37,195 nucleotides of DNA, from assembly GCA_016929495.1 (NCBI GenBank), contig JAFGIS010000371.1, forward strand, positions 1 through 37,195, written 5' to 3'. Both the position numbers and the translations under genes were made by a program. The number at the start of each line of letters is the position of its first letter. The stretch's first letter is position 1. The stretch comes from Polyangiaceae bacterium (GTDB taxonomy: Bacteria > Myxococcota_A > Polyangia > Polyangiales > Polyangiaceae). The notes beneath the pieces are model-generated. The model did not search any database, was not told the origin of the DNA, and saw only the letters and a program-made list of their open reading frames with translations. Of this stretch, positions 34,414 to 37,195 are shown piece after piece.

Positions 34414-35661
34414 ATGAGTGAACCGTCCGAGCCAGCGCGTCCCCTGTGCGGAAGGCGGATCACGCTGTGCGTGGGCGGGAGCATCGCGGCATTCAAGGCG
34501 GCCTCTCTAGCGAGCCTTCTGGTCAAGGACGGGGCAGAGGTGCAGGTCGTCCTGACTCAGGCCGCGACCGAGTTCATCAACGAAGCCACCTTCAGTGGAC
34601 TCACCGGCAGGCCGGTGCTGAAGAACATGTTCGAGCCGCCGGCGGGCGCCGAGGTGCACATCGAGCTCGGCCGAGCCAGCGATCTCTTGGTCATCGCACC
34701 GGCGACCGCCGACCTGCTGGCCCGGCTCGCGACCGGACGCGCGAGTGACCTCGTATCGACGGTCGCGCTGTGCGCGCGATGCCCCATCCTGTGTGCGCCC
34801 GCAATGCACCCGTCCATGTGGAGCCATCCAGCCACACAACGCAACGTCGCCACCCTGCGCGCAGACGGGTGCGTGGAGTTGGTCGGACCCGTCGAAGGGG
34901 TCGTGGCATCGGGCGAATCGGGAGTGGGCCGAATGGTCGAGCCCGACGTGCTGGCAGCCATGATCACGGCACGGTTCGCAGCCAAAGAGCTGCTCGGCCG
35001 GCACGTGGTCGTGACGGCAGGTCCGACCGCCGAGGACATCGATCCGGTCCGCTACATCACCAATCGCTCGTCCGGAAAGATGGGGTTCGCCATCGCGGAG
35101 CGCGCCGCGGCGCACGGTGCCCGTGTCACCCTGATCGCCGGCCCCGTGTTTCTGCCGACGCCACGTGGCGTCGAACGCATCGACATCTGGAGCGCCGAGC
35201 AGATGCGAGACGCGCTTTGGCAGGCAGCCGGGCCTGACCTTGCGGGCGCCGATGCGATCGTCATGGCTGCCGCGGTGGCAGACTTCCGCCCCGCCGCAGC
35301 GCGCGCGGAGAAGATCCGCCGTGAGGGCATGGCCGACCCTCTTGCGCTCGACCTCGTTGCCAACCCCGACATCATCGGCGCTCTCGGTCGGGCACGTCAT
35401 GGCACGCGACCGGTCCTGGTTGGATTCGCGATGGAGACGGGCGACGACGATGAACTCGTCGCGAGCGCTCGACGAAAGCTCGACGCCAAACACGTGGATT
35501 TGGTCGTGGGCAACCGGGCCGAGGAGGCCTTTGCGCGGGATGACAACCGCGCCATCCTGGTCGGAAGAACGCTGCTCGAACCCCTGGCGCGCCAATCCAA
35601 GCATGACCTCGCCGAGCGGCTCGTCATGTGGCTCGTTCGACAGCTGGGTGATCCGACGTGA
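34414..35661 (+). CDS. coaBC: Bifunctional phosphopantothenoylcysteine synthetase/decarboxylase
   Basis: CoaBC (Dfp) couples 4'-phosphopantothenate to Cys (CTP-dependent CoaB) and decarboxylates the product (FMN-dependent CoaC) to make 4'-phosphopantetheine for coenzyme A. ATG 34414 gives 415 residues, a normal length. CoaC part: GGSIAAFKA (21-29), catalytic His82 in VHIELGRASDLLVIAPATAD, and PAMHPSMW (129-136), the PxMNxxMW site with His for Asn, as also seen in actinobacterial CoaBC. CoaB part: TAGPTAEDIDPVRYITN, NRSSGKMGFAIAE and AAAVADFRP. Its TGA overlaps the GTG of the CPBP protease gene. Its product is also the ACP prosthetic-group precursor, but that link to the cluster upstream is not specific. 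Confidence 0.96.
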   Translation: MSEPSEPARPLCGRRITLCVGGSIAAFKAASLASLLVKDGAEVQVVLTQAATEFINEATFSGLTGRPVLKNMFEPPAGAEVHIELGRASDLLVIAPATADLLARLATGRASDLVSTVALCARCPILCAPAMHPSMWSHPATQRNVATLRADGCVELVGPVEGVVASGESGVGRMVEPDVLAAMITARFAAKELLGRHVVVTAGPTAEDIDPVRYITNRSSGKMGFAIAERAAAHGARVTLIAGPVFLPTPRGVERIDIWSAEQMRDALWQAAGPDLAGADAIVMAAAVADFRPAAARAEKIRREGMADPLALDLVANPDIIGALGRARHGTRPVLVGFAMETGDDDELVASARRKLDAKHVDLVVGNRAEEAFARDDNRAILVGRTLLEPLARQSKHDLAERLVMWLVRQLGDPT

Positions 35662-36329
35662 TCTTCTGGCTCGGCCTGGTGTGCGTCATCGCTGCGGGCG
35701 GTTTGGCTTTGGCGCTCAGCTTCGCGGCCAACACGCTACTGCTGTGGCTCAGCCTGGCGGGCGTCTATGTGGTGCTCGGCGGGCTCTCGCTCTGGCGACT
35801 GCGCGCACGTGCGGCGCTCGGGAGCATGCTCGTACCGCGGTGGGGCGACTTGTCCATCGGAGCCATCACCGGACTGTTGCTGCTGCTCGGCTCCTGGGCT
35901 GTCCGTTCGCACCTGCTGCCCACAGGCTCCGCGCGGCTGGGGTGGCTAGGACAGGTCTATCGCTCCCTGGGCGACCCGCGCGAGGTGCGCCAGTCGCTCA
36001 CGCTCAGCCTGCTCGTGGTGCTCGTATCGGTCCTAGAAGAGGTAGTCTGGCGTGGCTACGTTCAGCAGGAGCTCGGGACACGCCTGAGTCAAGCGCGAGC
36101 GTCGATGCTCAGCACGGTGCTCTACGCGTGTGTGACGACGCCAGCCGTGTTGATGCTCGCCGACCCTGTTGCGGGCCCGAATCCACTACCAGCGCTCGCG
36201 GCCCTGGGTTGCGGTCTGGTGTGGGCTGCCACGCGCGCAATCGTCGGGCGGCTACCCCCGGTCATGGTGTCGCACGCGCTGTTCACCTACTTCACCGTCA
36301 CACAGGTGCATTGGCCCGGGCTGGGCTAG
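35658..36329 (+). CDS. CPBP family intramembrane metalloprotease
   Basis: This is a 223-residue polytopic membrane protein from GTG 35658, in a 4-bp overlap with coaBC. It has the CPBP (CAAX protease/bacteriocin-processing) motifs EEVVWRGY (Glu127, Glu128, Arg132) and a later SHALFTYF with His206. Proteins of this family process prenylated or peptide substrates within membranes or act as immunity proteins; the substrate here is unknown. Its stop lies 2 bp from the stop of the convergent yebC gene. Confidence 0.88.
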   Translation: MIFWLGLVCVIAAGGLALALSFAANTLLLWLSLAGVYVVLGGLSLWRLRARAALGSMLVPRWGDLSIGAITGLLLLLGSWAVRSHLLPTGSARLGWLGQVYRSLGDPREVRQSLTLSLLVVLVSVLEEVVWRGYVQQELGTRLSQARASMLSTVLYACVTTPAVLMLADPVAGPNPLPALAALGCGLVWAATRAIVGRLPPVMVSHALFTYFTVTQVHWPGLG

Positions 36330-36331
36330 CG

Positions 36332-37090
36332 TCATCCACCTCCGGCCTGGATGCGTTCGAGCTCTTCGTCCGAGATGTCGAAGTCGGAGAAGACGGCCTG
36401 GACGTCGTCGTGGTCATCCAGCGCATCCATCAGGTGCAGACAGACCTCGGCGTCGCGACCCGTCACGGCCTTCTTGTTCTTCGGGACGTAGGCCGGTCGA
36501 CTCTGCTGGAGCGGAAGCTTGGCCTGCTCCAGAGCCTCACTGACACTGTACAGATCCTCGAGCGGCGTGGTGACGAGCCAGACATCGCCGTCGTCGCGGT
36601 AATCCTGCGCTCCGGCGTTGAGCGCAGCCTCCATCAGCCGATCCTCGCCTACCGTGCTCTTGTCGAGCGTGATGGTTCCGAGGCGGTCGAACGCCCACGC
36701 CGCTGTCCCCGGCTGGGCCATCGACGAGTTGTGCCTCTCGAACAGTTTTCGGACTTCAGCGACAGTGCGGTTGCGGTTGTCCGTGGTGGTCTCCACGATG
36801 AACAGCGACCCGGCTGGCCCGATGCCCTCGTACACCACGTCTTCGTAGGTCGCCCCGTCGATCTCGCCGGTGCCACGCTGGATGGCTCGCTTGATCGTGT
36901 CGTTGGGCATCTGCTGGGCCTTGGCTTCCGCGATCGCCTTCCGCAAACGAGGATTGCCACCCGGATCACCACCGCCGATGCGCGCTGCGGTCATGAGCTC
37001 GCGGTTCAGCCTAGTGAAGATCTTGCCACGCGCCGCGTCCGTGGCGCCTTTCTTGCGCTTGATTGTCGCCCACTTCGAATGGCCGCTCAT
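36332..37090 (-). CDS. yebC: YebC/PmpR family regulatory protein
   Basis: This is a 252-residue protein from ATG 37090 (the longer frame to 37144 overlaps the tRNA and is ignored). The sequence is a textbook YebC: start MSGHSKWATIKRKKGATDAA, then RGKIFTRLNRELMTAARIGG, NPRLRKAIAEAKAQQMPNDT, and C-terminal EEELER-like DISDEELERI. YebC proteins were first described as DNA-binding regulators and more recently as ribosome-associated translation factors that help at polyproline stretches. It lies 27 bp downstream of the tRNA-Leu gene in the same direction. Confidence 0.97.
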   Translation of the reverse strand: MSGHSKWATIKRKKGATDAARGKIFTRLNRELMTAARIGGGDPGGNPRLRKAIAEAKAQQMPNDTIKRAIQRGTGEIDGATYEDVVYEGIGPAGSLFIVETTTDNRNRTVAEVRKLFERHNSSMAQPGTAAWAFDRLGTITLDKSTVGEDRLMEAALNAGAQDYRDDGDVWLVTTPLEDLYSVSEALEQAKLPLQQSRPAYVPKNKKAVTGRDAEVCLHLMDALDDHDDVQAVFSDFDISDEELERIQAGGG

Positions 37091-37117
37091 GCGTCGACCT
37101 CTGTTGCCGGATGGGAG

Positions 37118-37195
37118 TGCGAAGGGGGGGACTTGAACCCCCATGGGAGTTACCCCGCTAGCACCTCAAGCTAGTGCGTCTGCCAGTTCCGCCAC
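37118..37195 (-). tRNA. tRNA-Leu (anticodon GAG), 5' end outside window
   Basis: On the minus strand the anticodon arm is CTAGC-TTGAGGT-GCTAG with anticodon GAG. The long variable arm (GGGGTAACTCCC) is typical of Leu, and the T arm is GGGGG-TTCAAGT-CCCCC. The acceptor 3' strand CCTTCGC and discriminator A (37118) are present; about six 5' acceptor bases lie beyond the window. CCA is not encoded. Confidence 0.93.

Noticed and set aside
35165-37174. 669-codon plus-strand frame spanning coaBC, the protease and yebC
   Set aside because: It overlaps three well-identified genes in other frames and a tRNA, so it cannot be real.

Overview
The window is high-GC DNA (about 65-72% in most lines I counted by hand) from what is most likely a myxobacterium-like member of the Myxococcota (Polyangia-type). 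This is an inference. It rests on a Ser/Thr kinase fused to an ATPase and TPR-like tail, a YXWGXW/DUF6600-type secreted protein, several lipoproteins with Asp/Ser/Gly/Pro-rich linkers, a Cys-rich exported protein, an orphan PrkA, and many complex histidine kinases. I see no insertion sequence, prophage, CRISPR array or rRNA. A partial tRNA-Leu(GAG) lies at the right edge.

Layout. 1-9.0 kb (minus strand): a Ser/Thr kinase-ATPase running off the left edge, an outer-membrane-type protein, a small coiled-coil protein, PrkA, a lipoprotein, a DUF6600-type protein with a doubtful C-terminal frame, and a fusion of a nitrate-reductase-associated-like domain to MoaC. 9.1-10.0 kb (plus): a lipoprotein alpha/beta hydrolase. 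10.1-12.9 kb (minus): a GT-C mannosyltransferase-like membrane protein overlapped by a membrane-anchored unknown. 13.0-20.3 kb (plus): a tightly overlapping seven-gene MoxR/DUF58 operon (RDD, RDD, SpoIIM-like, membrane protein, DUF4129-DUF4350 fusion, MoxR ATPase, DUF58). 20.8-23.2 kb (plus): two overlapping histidine-kinase genes.

23.6-33.4 kb is the most unusual part. A lower-GC plus-strand set encodes a homologue of the cyanobacterial aldehyde-forming acyl-ACP reductase (AAR), a free-standing acyl carrier protein, an AMP-ligase and a B12-binding radical SAM enzyme. It converges on a minus-strand set encoding a ThDP-dependent acetolactate-synthase-like carboligase, a SRPBCC/START-fold protein and a membrane hybrid kinase with two histidine-kinase modules around a receiver domain. 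My reading, which is inference, is that acyl groups are handled on a dedicated ACP, reduced to a fatty aldehyde, and condensed by the ThDP enzyme (for example to an acyloin/alpha-hydroxyketone). The radical SAM and SRPBCC proteins would then modify or bind the product, and the hybrid kinase may sense it. The AMP-ligase lacks its C-terminal catalytic-lysine motif in frame, but an R-S-G-K motif appears in the +1 frame right after its stop.

33.8-37.2 kb is mostly housekeeping: a Cys-rich exported protein, CoaBC overlapping a CPBP-family membrane protease, then YebC and tRNA-Leu on the minus strand.
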